DNA from: Heliocidaris erythrogramma
Lineage: Eukaryota > Echinodermata > Echinoidea > Camarodonta > Echinometridae
Direction: 5' to 3'
NCBI GenBank assembly: GCA_025617745.1
Contig: CM046864.1
Coordinates: 744,001-808,000 of the forward strand
DNA: 64,000 bases
In this document: positions 1 through 10,727 of the stretch, piece after piece
Position numbering within the stretch: position 1 is the stretch's first letter
How the letters are laid out: every line of letters starts with the position of its first letter
Notes under the pieces: generated by a model
What the model was told of the DNA's origin: nothing
What the model saw: the letters and a program-made list of their open reading frames with translations, nothing else
The model's database searches: none
Translations under genes and position numbers: made by a program

Positions 1-26
1 TACGTGTTATCTCTATGGAAATATTT

Positions 27-91
27 TGGTCTATTGGTCAAAGCACTTGCCTCCCATGCAGGTGACCCAGGTTCGATCCCCGGTGGGTCCA
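27..91 (+). other. tRNA-like cassette with Pol III box A/box B
   Basis: The box B match ggttcgatccc is exact for GGTTCRANNCC, and an A-box-like tggtctattggtc lies upstream. An anticodon-type arm can be drawn (cttgc, 7-nt loop ctcccat, gcagg) whose loop centre reads CCC, the glycine anticodon. The 5' acceptor strand does not pair with the 3' end, so this is a tRNA-derived cassette rather than a functional tRNA. A T run (about 98-107) follows shortly after and could act as a Pol III terminator. Confidence 0.6.
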
Positions 92-578
92 TAACATTTT
101 TTTTTTTGCTTTTTTTTGCCTGTCATTTTACCATCCTCTTCGACTATTGTAACATAAAAAATCACAAATCATGTAATAAACTGCCATATTTTCCGTATTA
201 TGTCTATTAGAAAGTAGTGTACAGTAGTTTGTGTACAACCCTACGGAAATTGTGATTTCCTGTCCTGTATTAGAGCTATATGGTTAATCTCCCAAGTATC
301 CTGTATCATCATCATTATTATCATCACCATCATGATCATCATCGCTATTATTATATCATCATCATCATCATTCTATCATTATAGTCATCATAATCACCAT
401 TATCATCATCACCATAAACATTTTACAATGACCGTTACACATTTTGCTACATTCCTGTCCTCACGAAACATCTCCATTCATGGTATTCTTGACATCCTAT
501 CTTCAGTTTACCATTTCCCCATTATTATGATCATCCTGATTACAATCATGATCGTACAAATTGAAAGACAGATCACCT

Positions 579-608
579 AATTCGTCCTCATGACGAATTA
601 AATTCTAG
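579..608 (+). repeat. Helitron-like 3' terminal hairpin and CTAG
   Basis: A perfect 8-bp stem (aattcgtc/gacgaatt) with loop ctcat is followed by a 5-nt spacer and CTAG. The next base is T, as expected for insertion between A and T. Confidence 0.75.
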
Positions 609-657
609 TTATCATTATTATTATTATCCCCGGGGCCGATTATAATGATTATTATTA

Positions 658-685
658 GGTGGTCTGTCATTTATGACAGACCTCC
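658..685 (+). repeat. ggtggtctgtc hairpin sub-repeat
   Basis: This inverted repeat (ggtggtctgtca ... tgacagacctcc, one stem mismatch) is followed by ttttgtcagaattttctt. It is the reverse-orientation relative of the hairpin sub-repeats in array units 4 and 7. Confidence 0.6.
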
Positions 686-1920
686 TTTTAATTTTGTCAG
701 AATTTTCTTCTTTATTCTTTTTATTACAAAATGTTGTGGCCACCAAATCTCAAAATCGGCCAGGTCAATATCATCGAGTTTCATGTCATGTATGAGGTCA
801 ATCATGGACATGGTCCATTAAGCTTTTGGAGGTCATCAGGTCATCGTGACGTCATCAAGACGCCATTTTGTAAATTTACAAGATCGATTATATCTTCATA
901 ATCGATCATCATAAATCAACTATATTCACATCACATAAACTTCACCTGACGGGTCATCAAGTCATGTCCTCATAGGTCATCTATAGGTCAGGACGTGCGC
1001 GTACGCGCGCGTCAAAATTTAAAAATGCTCAAAATCACGTAGGATCAAGTCTGCACACGTTTCAGGTCATTTTGAGCATTTCAAAAATGTCCGTGCGTAA
1101 GCGTCCGCGCGCGCGTTTTACGCGCGCGCAAGTCGTAAATAACGTTAAAACGCTGTTTTTTCGATTGATTTGCAATCCTGACACTTTTCTTCATCATTTC
1201 CATTAACTTGGAATCAATTTCAATCCATAATAAGGTCGTACGGGCGCGTCAAACTTCAAAATTGATGCGCGCATCTATGGCGAAAATAACGTAAAAACGT
1301 GCAAAAACATGCCTTTAAAAAATTAACTCTAGCTCTATAAATAGTCCGTTGACCCCCAAATTTTTTGTCATCATTAGGTAGGGTATAAATCATAGATTTA
1401 ATTTCATGTATCATTTGATCCTTATAAACATTATGACGTCATCAAAATGGCGCCAGAAGTCAAAATTTCCATTTTTCATGTTTGACGTCGTCACATTTAT
1501 GCACATTTGGCTCTAGATTCGTAATAATTGGTCGTTTTTCGCCCAGATTTTGATATGTTATAGCTGAGACAATTCTCTACTAGGTCAGTTACCACCATTT
1601 TTCATTTTGATGACGTCATCACAGTGAAATTTTCAATTAAAAATGCCATGTCAGAATTTTCCCTATTTGCGTGTTATGTCTATGGAAGATGTATTTTTTT
1701 CGAATCATGAATCTACATGACATTGTTCTCTGAGCTGTATCTCAGTTGTTTTTAGTCCATTTTCTTCAAGATTTTAGTATGTTATAGCTGAGACTATAAG
1801 CTTTTATAAGTGTGGTCTCCAATTTTTGATCAGATGTCAAGATCATCCCCAATTTTTCACTACAAAATGTGATTTGAGAATCCCGATTTCGTTTACGTGT
1901 TATCTCTATGGGAAATATTT

Positions 1921-1985
1921 TGGTATATTGGTCAAAGCACTTGCCTCTCACTCCGGTGACCCAGGTTCGATCCCCGGTGGGTCCA
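1921..1985 (+). other. tRNA-like cassette of unit B
   Basis: It has the same box B (ggttcgatccc) and flanks as the cassette at 27-91, with a degraded anticodon arm (cctctcactccgg). A T run at 1997-2004 follows. It is tRNA-derived and not predicted to fold as a functional tRNA. Confidence 0.55.
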
Positions 1986-2404
1986 TTAAAAAATTTTTTT
2001 TTTTGCTTCTTTTTGCCTTTCATTTTACCATCTTGTTCGACTATTATAACATAAGCAATCACAAACCACGTAATAAACTGCCTTATTTTGCGTGTTATGT
2101 CGATTAGAAAGTAGTGTGCAGTGGTTTATGTATAACCCTATGGAAAATCTGATTCCCTGACGTGTATTAAAGCTATATCCTGCAATATCATTAGTCCTAT
2201 TTGATATCACAAATTCTCAAAATCGACTTAGTCAATTATCGTTAGTCATTAGTCCTAATAAGGTCAAGATCCCGCATCTTTTTCAAGGTCATCAGATTAC
2301 TGTGACGTTATCTAGGCGCCATTTTCTACAAATCAACTTATGGTCGTATCTTCATAATGAAATGTCATTTCTGTTTTATATTTGGCATGGTTAAGGTCAC
2401 TGTC

Positions 2405-2750
2405 ATTGCAGTCATGGTCATCACCATTATCATCACCATCACCATCACCATCATCATTATATCATCATCATGATTATCATCAACATCATTATCATCATCA
2501 CTGTCATCAGTGTCATGATGATATTCATGATGATGATTATCATCATCACTGTCATGATATTCATGATGATGATGATGATGATTAACATCAAAATCATTAT
2601 CATCATCACTGTCATGATGATATAATGCTCATCAACATCATTATCATCATCACTGTCATGATATGATCATCATCATGATTATCATGAACATCATTATCAT
2701 CACTGTCATGATATTCATGATGATGATTATCATCAACGTCATCACATCTT
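2405..2750 (+). repeat. ATC/ATG trinucleotide-rich microsatellite
   Basis: An imperfect tcatcatcat-type tract with interspersed tgatgat blocks is internal to the Helitron-like unit. Open frames across it encode only His/Ser/Asp runs and are artefacts. Confidence 0.85.
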
Positions 2751-2906
2751 CCAGTGACCGTTTCACACATTTTTCTACATTCCTGTCCTCAAGAAGCATC
2801 CCCATGCGTGGCATTCTTGACTTCCTATCTTCAGTTTAGTATTTCCCCATTATTATGATCATCCTGATTACAATCATGATCATACAAAGTGAAAGACAGA
2901 CCACCT

Positions 2907-2936
2907 AATTCGTCCTCATGACGAATTAAATTCTAG
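2907..2936 (+). repeat. Helitron-like 3' terminus abutting duplicated segment
   Basis: The stem aattcgtc (2907-2914) pairs with gacgaatt (2920-2927); a 5-nt spacer and CTAG (2933-2936) follow. Homology with the second copy of the 8.3-kb segment begins at the very next base, T2937, which matches T28361. Confidence 0.8.
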
Positions 2937-3075
2937 TTTATAAATGCATTTATTCAAAGGACTAGTAATTGCTCCTTTTACAGAAAGCAATCCTCATTTT
3001 CAACAAGATTTACACTACTTTGAGGTCATTTTGTACTAGATGGCGCTATTCAAGGAACAAGAGAATGAGAGTTAC

Positions 3076-3112
3076 AGAGAGAGAGAGAGAGAGAGAAGGG
3101 GGGGGGGGGGGT
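3076..3112. repeat. (GA)n and poly-G tract, copy 1
   Basis: A gagaga run is followed by about 14 G. The G run is shorter in copy 2, as expected for slippage. The stretch 3113-4200 holds no recognisable gene. Confidence 0.9.
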
Positions 3113-4200
3113 TGCATACAGCTTATCCATTCAATGAATAATCTCATAATTTTGTTATCAGTTGTGTGTACAGTGAATACAATGTGCACCGCTATTTTTG
3201 AAAAACAAACATACATCAAGATTACAAGTTCTTCAGTGAACTTGCGGAGAAAAAAAATTCAGATTCCCACTCCATATTAGTTTCTTCTTTTTTAGATTAA
3301 ATTCAGTGCACAAGATTCTTTTTTTTTTTTACTTTTATAAATCAATATCAAGTTGATGTGTTCTGTTTCCCACCTTCATGAAGTGTAAGACACGGCATCG
3401 CACTTAATCATTAACTAGTAACTCTGGTTTAAACAATAGAATAACAGTGTCCCGTATTCTCATTTTAAAGATTTCATTTCTTTAAGTTTAATCAATGGTT
3501 TATACGGAGCTAGTTGACCCCCTGCCCGCAGTTTACAGGAAAATAACGAGACTATTTCAAAAGAGAAAGACATAATCTAAGATTGATAAATACCAAAACT
3601 GGCATACGGTATACATCATATATTAAAACCTGCAACCTACCCATGGAAGGAAAATAAACCTGTGATAATAGAAAAAACAAAAAAAACCATTAGATTAAGG
3701 AATTATGAAGTGGCTATACAAAAACAAAGCGATGCGACATTTTACTTGCACTTCAGGTTAGCATGACAAAACTTATCAAGGAAAGTGCACAGATCAGGAT
3801 ATCTGGTGAAATTTGTAATACTATTTTTCTTGGATAAGTACTTTATTTAAAGACTATGGGAACACTCACTGATAATTTCCATGACGTGAAATTTGATTTC
3901 AAATGATAATGTTTTGTTTGTTTGTTTGTTAGTTTTGCTTCCTGAAAAGCAGCCCGATAAATATTTCTGGATAATGTACATCTTGCCATCTTCGTCTGTT
4001 TGACAAGAGATATTGCAAGACATTGTAAGGGAGTCATCAAAGTTGAAAAGGCAACAGATACTTTTTTTTTACATACAGAACATGGAGGGGCGCGTAATTT
4101 TCTTCTGCTTTGTTTTCTTTGTTTTTGTTTTTGTTGAGGTATAGTAGGAAGTACGAGGGGGGGGGGGGGGGACTCTTAAGGTTTTGAAGGTTTTTTGAAG

Positions 4201-4229
4201 GCTTCAAGAAAGAAACTCTTTCTTGAAGC
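4201..4229. repeat. 13-bp perfect hairpin, copy 1
   Basis: gcttcaagaaaga and tctttcttgaagc form a perfect stem around a 3-nt loop. It lies about 50 nt beyond the stop codon of the minus-strand exon at 4277-4409, within its presumed 3' UTR. Confidence 0.7.
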
Positions 4230-4276
4230 TATCCTCATCTCTATTGTTCAATTTTCTTTTTTATCACGTGCTGGTA

Positions 4277-4409
4277 TTAAGCTGGTTTGGTAATGGGTGC
4301 AGCTGACTTGAAATCTCCGTAGAGGGCCTGCTCACAATCTTCTCCGAAAGTTTCTCGAAGAATGGTTGCGAACTGCTTAGCGCGGATAGACTGAAGAGGG
4401 ACGGTTACT
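4277..4409 (-). CDS. Predicted 3'-terminal exon, unknown gene (copy 1)
   Basis: On the minus strand a long polypyrimidine tract ending in CAG (4410-4412) is followed by an open frame of 43 codons that ends in TAA. The exon begins with one base completing the previous codon. The peptide is compositionally ordinary (VTVPLQSIRAKQ near its start, TKPA at the end) and unlike repeat-derived peptides. I do not recognise the family. No upstream exon is evident nearby: sequence 3' of it on the plus strand is microsatellite and a retroelement relic. It may be a genuine host exon or a processed fragment carried with the segment. It is identical in reading to the copy at 29695-29827. Confidence 0.45.
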
Positions 4410-4620
4410 CTGAATAATAAAAAGAAAAAAAAAAAGGAAAGAAAAGGAAACATGAATAGAAAAAATGTCTTCCGTTGTTTCGATGTATAGGTATATTTGT
4501 TTACATTCATATTCCTAACGTTCCACGGGAAAACAATTCTTTTGTTTCATGGCTTAAGTTTGAATTGGCCGTAACGAAACCAAACAAACTAAAAATACCA
4601 AAATACTTGGTTTCAAGGGG

Positions 4621-4634
4621 CGGGGGGGGGGGGG

Positions 4635-4688
<54 letters not shown>
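4621..4688. repeat. poly-G and (TA)n microsatellite, copy 1
   Basis: A G run of about 15 is followed by about 26 TA repeats. The tract is shorter in copy 2. Confidence 0.9.
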
Positions 4689-4691
<3 letters not shown>

Positions 4692-4760
4692 AAAGTTTTC
4701 TGCGTCGGTTTAGGTAAAATCTAAATAAAAAAAAAACAAATATAAATTTAAAAAAAAAAC

Positions 4761-4815
4761 CGTAGAGGTGTCAATTATCCGATATTTCGGGCATAGCCCT
4801 TTGTCAAGGAATGAC
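4761..4815 (-). other. Degenerate hammerhead-like motif, copy 1
   Basis: Read on the minus strand it has a gggc-tat-gccc stem followed immediately by GAAA and, about 25 nt later, ctacgg. The expected CUGANGA core is degenerate (ttgacaa). It is related in layout to the better motifs at 27085-27160 and 27880-27955. Confidence 0.3.
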
Positions 4816-4849
4816 AAATTTATATATATATATATATATGTAAGGGAAC

Positions 4850-5575
4850 AAGACTGATATCATGTATATCAGTGGTTAAAAGATGTATTTCCTTTTGAAG
4901 CTAGAACATGTAGGACATTGTATCAATTCCTGAGACAAAGAATTCCATATGACAGATCGACTGTATCTTATTATTGATCTGGAAAAATCGATATATCCAA
5001 GGTTAAATATTCAAATCATTCGAATTTCTACAAGAGTATTTGTTTACAACATAGTTAAACACAAAGTAATCACGGAACATACAAGGCGGGAAACCTTTAA
5101 CTGCAGAAATATAAATCACGCGCTTTTGAACATTTTCAATTTATAGAAAAGAGGGTCTGTGTGGGCTAGATAGCGAGAATCAGTAATGACCCTATTAAAC
5201 AGTTCTTTTTTGCATTAAGAACATTCAATTTAATAGGTAGCACAGTTACCCCACATACCAATGCAATAAGTTAAATGAGGTGATACCATTGTATGATATA
5301 GAGTAACATAGATTCGCAAAGGAAGAATTTTCTTAAACTGGTTCAATATGCCAATTGCACGAGGTAGTTTAGAAGAAATACTGTCAATATGTCCCTTCCA
5401 AGTATAAAGATCTGAATCAATGATCACACCTACAAACTGGTACTTGTAACTCTCTTTAAATCTGTACCATTCAAAGAAATATTCATTGCACTTTCATCAA
5501 TATATCTTTTCCCATATTTTATTTGGAGTTCGTTTTTATTAAGTGTTCACGCTTATAATGCCGGCTTTGAGGTTA
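4850..5575 (-). pseudogene. Non-LTR retrotransposon RT C-terminal relic (copy 1)
   Basis: Minus-strand frames show the end of a reverse transcriptase of CR1/L2/Jockey type. The diagnostic pieces are GVIIDSDLYTWKGHIDSI, RAIGILNQFKKILPLRIY and PHLTYCIGMWGN, that is, the thumb region with its HI..I..K and LTYC.WGN signatures. Weaker C-terminal matches continue to about 4850. Frameshifts and stops interrupt it, and the palm with the catalytic motif is missing, so this is a 5'-truncated dead copy, which is usual for this class. Its left (3') end runs into TA-rich microsatellite. Confidence 0.7.
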
Positions 5576-6299
5576 AGCTTTCCCCCGCTATGTCCCTTCA
5601 TAAAATGGACAAGTGTCATCTCTTGTTATAATTACTCACAAATTGCAATAATAAATTTGGTTAATTAACTCTTCCAAGAGCTGTGAGACCAGGTCATCTA
5701 ACCTGCCTACCTTTAAAATCATGTTTGTCTTTAACCATATACTCCACCTGAATGTACATTTTACAAGCCACTATACACACTGGTACACATTATGCTACAT
5801 TGTATGGCTTAGTGTAAAACGTGGCTCTGATTAGCCAAACACTATCATGTGATTGGGAACATTCTTGTATGTTGCCTCCTAAACGCCGTCGATAAAGATC
5901 ATTGATCGATAATTATCAAGTTGCTTACAGACATAATTATGGGAAAATGAGCTACGATATATTTAATGCATTTATTCGTCACAACACTGAGAAACAGCGT
6001 CCTAAAATTTGTAGTAAAATGTCGTAAACTCTAAGCCACACAATACAACAGATGACGACATGTTGTCGGGAACACCATTCTTGATACAAACATTGATAGA
6101 AACCAAAAGCTTTCCCTTTACTACGGGATCTCTGCATCGAAACTCATCTCCAAAATGTCTCGCTTCATAATCTAATCAATGTGACATCCAAAATATTTCA
6201 AACTATCAAAGTACCGAACGCTAAGACGCGATAGTGGCATTATCGCGATCGCATTATCGCTTTGTCGTCTGCTATGTGCAGTGCTGGGGCTGCCAAGCA

Positions 6300-6860
6300 C
6301 TCGAAAATTAATTTGGGGCGGAACTTACTGATAATATTCGACCCCAATGAAACGACAAATGAATGAAGGATACAACGCAAAATGTTTTTATCGGAATTGG
6401 AAATTGATTTAACGCGTAACTTATGGATAATCTACAACACAAATAAAACAACAAAATTAATGAATCAAGTCATATACAACGGAGAAAGTTTTTGAAGAAA
6501 TTGATTTGGAGCGTAACTTACGGGGATTCTATACCCCAAATAAAACAACAAATGAATGAAGTATACAACGCTAAATGTTTATATTCAATAGAAAATTGCT
6601 TCGGCGCTTAAATTACAACAAATACATTAGAACTAAGACACAAAATACATTTATCGAATCGAAAATTGATTTGACGCGTAAAGAATGGATAATATACAAA
6701 CCAAATAAAACACGATATGAATGAAGTACACAACGCAACATGTTTATATCGATTTGAAAATTGGTTCGGCGCAAAATTACAAAGAATCTACAGACCAAAT
6801 GAAACAACAAATAAAGTAGAACTAATTCGCAAAATTCATTTATCGAATCGAAAGTTGAAA
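6300..6860. repeat. Degenerate ~95-bp tandem repeat, copy 1
   Basis: Five to six diverged units each contain aattgatt, acgcgtaa, aaataaaacaac, aatgaatgaag and acaacgcaa-type blocks, with spacing close to 95 bp; one unit is shorter. Nothing coding is seen. The flanking stretch 5580-6300 has no recognisable feature. Confidence 0.7.
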
Positions 6861-7053
6861 TAGAAGACTTTAAAAAATATATAGGTATTTCATCTTGTGT
6901 TCGGGAGTTTGATATATGAATTCTGGGTCGCTTTTTTTTCCGTTGTACCGTTTGGTACGGACTCTTTGAGCGTGTGATATTTTGGTCGATATCTATACCA
7001 GGGACATCACAGTCGACCTATTCAATGTCATTAGGTACGTTCACACGTAGAGC

Positions 7054-7071
7054 GATAGCATCGATGCTATC
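7054..7071. repeat. Perfect 18-bp palindrome, copy 1
   Basis: gatagcatcgatgctatc is perfectly self-complementary and lies in a region rich in short palindromes. It is conserved in copy 2 (32455-32472). Confidence 0.8.
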
Positions 7072-8003
7072 TAGGTTTCGAGACTATTTTGGTCATGACC
7101 AGATAGTTTTAAGAGCAAACGCTGTCTGAACGCAAATAGTCACGAGATAGAAGCTAGTTGGAGCTAGGTTTCGAAACTATTCTGGCAGGGAGTTTGGCAG
7201 GAGTAAATCTCAGGATCCAGCGACAAAGCATCGATACTTCGCGGTAGACCACCCACCGCGCTTGTGACTATTTGAATTTGTGAACGCAATCGCTGCTTCA
7301 CTTGCTGCTATCTTCACTCGCAACTTCGCATGATATGACCCCAGTGCTCAAACTTCAGTACCAATTATACTCGGGTCACCGTGTGTGGCGCAGTAACTAT
7401 TGTTTTGGCAGCGAGTGAGCGAGATGAATAGTCACGTTTTTTGAAAGGTCAGATTTGTCATTTATTTGTGAATAACTTGAATTGGTTTTCATCGAAATTC
7501 CAAGAAATCGTGATAGAAATGTGCTAATGGGTGTTCTCTACAACCACACCCAATCAATTTATTATTTATTTTTTTTTGAAAAGTTATGTCCTGTTTTGTC
7601 TAAACTCCGTAAAGAAAAGAAAGAATGTTATCTCCTGGGTGATTATAATATTGCTCTTATAAAGTTGGATTCATCCTCAAATGTAAATTATTTTATCGAA
7701 ATGATGCTTTAAAATTGCTTTTATCCTGCTATTTTGAATCCTACTAGAATTACTGGAGACACAGCATCTCTTATTGATAACATATTTTGAAATACTCAAG
7801 ATAGTATACTGAAGGCTGGAATTCTTATGACTGATATAACTGACCATTTGCCAATCTTTATCACGATTTCTTGGAATGAACTTCGATATGAGTCACAAAA
7901 ACCTCTTTATCAAAGACAGACTTCTGAACCTGGTATACAAATGTTCAGTGAAAATTTTTATGTAACAGATTTTGATGACTTTTATAATGAACCTAATATA
8001 AAC

Positions 8004-8373
8004 ATAAAATAATAATAATAATAATAATAGTGGCTACTTGTATAGCGCGCAGGTCCGCCTTTCGACGCTCATGGCGCTGTATAGATAGGTATATATTATT
8101 ACCCCCGGTCACTGGATCCTGGCACGCCCGCACACAGTGTATGCACATTCTCCACTCCCTGGGGAGCATTCCAGCCAGGCGTCTGTAAAGCGCACACATG
8201 CTAAGCAAAGGACATTACCTTTTGCCATCCTACCGGGTACCCATTTAACACCTGGGTGGAGAGTGGCAAATGTAGATTAACGTCTTGCCAAAGGACGCTA
8301 GTGCTGCGGTGGGATTCGAACCCCGGACCTCGTGGTTCACAGTCCGGGGACTTATCCACTGATCCACAACACC
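8004..8373 (-). mobile_element. tRNA-derived SINE inserted in retroelement (copy 1)
   Basis: On the minus strand, the 5' end has an A-box-like tggatcagtggataagtcc and an exact box B-like gggttcgaatccc (plus coordinates 8311-8323). A 250-nt body follows with gcgcgctatacaag near the end and an (ATT)n tail at 8004-8029. Head, body and short-repeat tail are the standard tRNA-SINE layout. It sits inside the non-LTR relic and so postdates it. Confidence 0.75.
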
Positions 8374-9094
8374 TCTACACAATATGACCTATTTCTGCAA
8401 GCCTTTATGAAATTGTATAATGAATGCTTTCCTTTGAAGATTCGTCTGAAAAATGATACTTGTACTGGGCCTTGGTTAACTAATGATCTTAGGAAGAGAT
8501 ATAAAAAGAAAAATAAGCTGTATAAGAAATTTATTCTGAAACCATTTCTTACACGTGAGATTAATTACAAACATGTTAGAAATTCATTTCTAATTTTATA
8601 AGAAATTTAACACTGTCAAAAATGATATCAAAAAGACCTGTAAATACTTGAATGAAATTATAAAGCAAAAAACGCCAAAATAACAGTCCCGAATATGTTA
8701 TCAAAGATAACCTAAAGATAACTAATAAACTCAAAATGTCAGAGGCATTTAATGAGTATTTCAGTACAGTTGCAAGTTCTCTTGTAAATTATTCGACACC
8801 TGTATTGAGAAAAGATTTTAAACAGTACTTGACGGGTAACTACATGAATTCTCTATTTTTGAAACCTGTTACTGAAACAGAAAAAAATTAACCATTCTAA
8901 AGAATTGAAAGTGGGTAAAAGTGCTGGATATGATAGGTTGATCCAACGTTTGTTAAAAAGACCATATTTTTGTATGCAAAGCATTTGTGTTGTCTTTTTA
9001 ATGAATCTTTTATCTCCGGACAAATACCGGATCAATTTAAGGGGAATAGAAGGCAACAAACATTAGCCAATAATCATGTAGATAATTGTCAGCC

Positions 9095-9183
9095 TATAGG
9101 GACGAAAAAAAAATTTCGCCAAACCTTCAAAAATCGCTCAGTAAGGGGTTATGGGGTCCAGTTTCCCTCCATAATTCCTGACA

Positions 9184-9218
<35 letters not shown>

Positions 9219-9358
9219 TCTTCATTCTAAAAGGGGGGCACAATCGCGAAAATGGCGGATCGTCTATGGTAAAAATTCATACTTCTCTTCCAAAAGGGGG
9301 GGGGGGCACGGCCGGCTGTGCCCCCCCCCCCCCCCCCCCCCCCTGGATCGCCAATGGC
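9095..9358. repeat. Homopolymer-rich dispersed insertion (copy 1)
   Basis: An insert splits the RT frame. It contains a 30-A run, then aaaagggggggggggcacg, an arm cggccggctg and a long C run, which lets the last part fold as a G/C hairpin. Boundaries are approximate and the family is not recognised. Confidence 0.45.
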
Positions 9359-10208
9359 TAATGTATGTTGAGTTTCATTCTCCTTCAAAGATTGCTAAAG
9401 TAGTTCCTATATATAAAATCAAGGGTAAAGAGTGTTTAGATAACTATCGCCCAATATCTATCTTGCCAGTACTGTTTACAGACGACTCATTGATTACATT
9501 GATTAAAATAATATTTTTTACTCTAAACAATTTGGATTCAGACAGAAATACTCAACATCCATGGCCTTAATTGAATTTATGAATTATGTATCTCGTGCAA
9601 TAGAAAAAAAATGGTTTCAATTGGTATTTTTCTTGATCTTTCAAAGGCTTTTGATAGTGTGAATCATTCATTATTGTTACAAAAACTCTTATTTTATGGC
9701 ATTAGAGGCATTTCTCTGAACTGGTTTGATAATAATCTAAATAATCGTAAACAATTTGTTGTTATTGATCAACAGTCTTCACATTTATGTAATATTACAA
9801 CCGGAATTCCTAAAAGGAGTATCCTTGGTCCCCCATTGTTTTTAGTATTCATCAATGATCTTCATTATGTTTCTAGTAAACTGACATTTATCTTATTTGA
9901 CAATGACACAAATATGTTTCTGTCTGGTAAATCTGTTCAGCAATTGAATAGAGATTAAAAATAGAATTGGAGAAGGTTTCTGGCTGGTTTTATGCTAATA
10001 AATAAAAGGTCCCCTTCTATGAAATTATAATTCTTGGTATTTTGTACATGATACTCATCCAAATTGAAAAATAACATCCGTTTGCAATAAATACGTATTA
10101 AAATATTTTTAAAATAATATTTCCCCCAGGTATTCATGTCCAAAACAGTCTGCTAAGCTCCGCCCCTTTTAAACCCCGAATTCTCGTTCCGCGAGCATGA
10201 TTGACGTT

Positions 10209-10216
10209 TGACGTCA
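10209..10216. promoter_or_regulatory. CRE palindrome upstream of THAP exon (copy 1)
   Basis: tgacgtca lies about 115 bp upstream of the THAP start codon. It is a perfect CREB/ATF consensus; whether it works as a promoter element is inference. Confidence 0.35.
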
Positions 10217-10322
10217 CAAACCGACATTGCCGATGCTTGTTTACAATATTGCATATGTATCACATGTGCAAACTAAGTTGCTGTTGTATATACCACCTCG
10301 AGAACCACCTCTAAAGCGAAGT

Positions 10323-10564
10323 ATGCCGCAACGCTGCGTTGTTGCAGGTTGCAGCAAACCACAAAGGAGGGTGTCAGTCTACATTTATTCCCTAAAGACC
10401 CAAATATAAGCAGGAAATGGACCGCAAAAGTAAAATTAACTCGCGCCCATTGGAAGGGGCCGAGTGACCGCAGTGTTGTGTGCTCCGAGCACTTTTGTGC
10501 GGAGGACTTCGTCGATAGCACGGGGCTGCATGCAGCGTTTGGCATCAAGAAGAGGCCAGTTTGA
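10323..10564 (+). pseudogene. THAP-domain exon, frameshifted (copy 1)
   Basis: It starts with MPQRCVVAGCS, the C-x4-C half of a THAP zinc finger. It then loses frame at about 10356-10360, where copy 2 has one additional base. The rest of the domain (LHLFPKDPNISRKW, VVCSEHFCAEDFV) is intact in the other frame to the stop at 10562. Either this copy is a dead allele or paralogue, or the missing base is a consensus error. See 35697-35939 for the intact version. Confidence 0.75.
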
Positions 10565-10727
10565 TCATACATGTATCAATAATATGAAATTTGGCGACTC
10601 TGAGCTTTACCTCACAAGCACTCTTTCAATTGGTCTTTACTATTAAAAATGATTTTTTTTTTTTGTTCTGATGAAGAAAAAGATCTTTCTCCAAAAAGAG
10701 GGTGTGATAAAAATGTTTATCATGGTA

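Larger units (their letters stand above)
1..608 (+). mobile_element. Helitron-like unit A, 3' part (non-autonomous)
   Basis: This is the 3' portion of the element that forms the tandem array at 45518-64000, here in the opposite orientation. It carries, in order, the tRNA-like cassette (27-91), a T run, an AT-rich spacer, an ATC-rich microsatellite (307-420), and the conserved terminal stem. The stem is aattcgtc at 579-586 and gacgaatt at 592-599 around a 5-nt loop, followed 5 nt later by CTAG (605-608). A hairpin followed by CTRR and then a host T is the classical Helitron 3' terminus. The unit begins outside the window. It has no coding capacity. Confidence 0.75.
609..2936 (+). mobile_element. 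Helitron-like unit B, rearranged, non-autonomous
   Basis: This second plus-strand unit follows unit A head-to-tail. Reading along it: a dispersed hairpin (658-685), the gcgc-rich CpG block (985-1140), CRE palindromes (around 1434 and 1611), the tRNA-like cassette (1921-1985), ATC microsatellite DNA (about 2405-2750) and the terminal hairpin with CTAG at 2933-2936. At 2.33 kb it is longer than the 1.8-kb array units. One reason is that 2190-2400 repeats material resembling the unit's own 5' part (for example the ggcgccattt block near 2317, also near 858) before the ATC stretch. It is therefore an internally duplicated or chimeric unit. No protein-coding gene is present in this 2.3 kb. Confidence 0.7.
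7470..9960 (+). pseudogene. CR1/L2-like non-LTR retrotransposon relic, interrupted (copy 1)
   Basis: Plus-strand fragments, in the correct order for a CR1/L2-type ORF2, are an endonuclease end (LLGDYNI around 7630; SLIDNI and ITDHLPIF around 7770-7860), the linker/RT fingers (8390-8890, with ECFPLKIRLK and GPWLTNDLRKRY), the RT DNYRPISILP motif (near 9440) and the RT core (9611-9958). The core has FLDLSKAFDSVNHSLL, GIPKRSILGPPLF and INDL. The catalytic box that should read F-A-D-D is F-D-N-D here, so the active site is lost. Two insertions split it: a SINE (8004-8373) and a homopolymer-rich repeat (about 9095-9358). Frameshifts are numerous. It is non-functional. Confidence 0.8.

Noticed and set aside
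27-91. Functional tRNA-Gly(CCC) gene
   Set aside because: Acceptor stem does not pair and the T stem has a mismatch; better described as tRNA-derived.
3843-4040. Minus-strand frame (also extended at 29260-29625) as a gene
   Set aside because: Differs in length between copies only through homopolymers, is low-complexity, and has no splice or family evidence.
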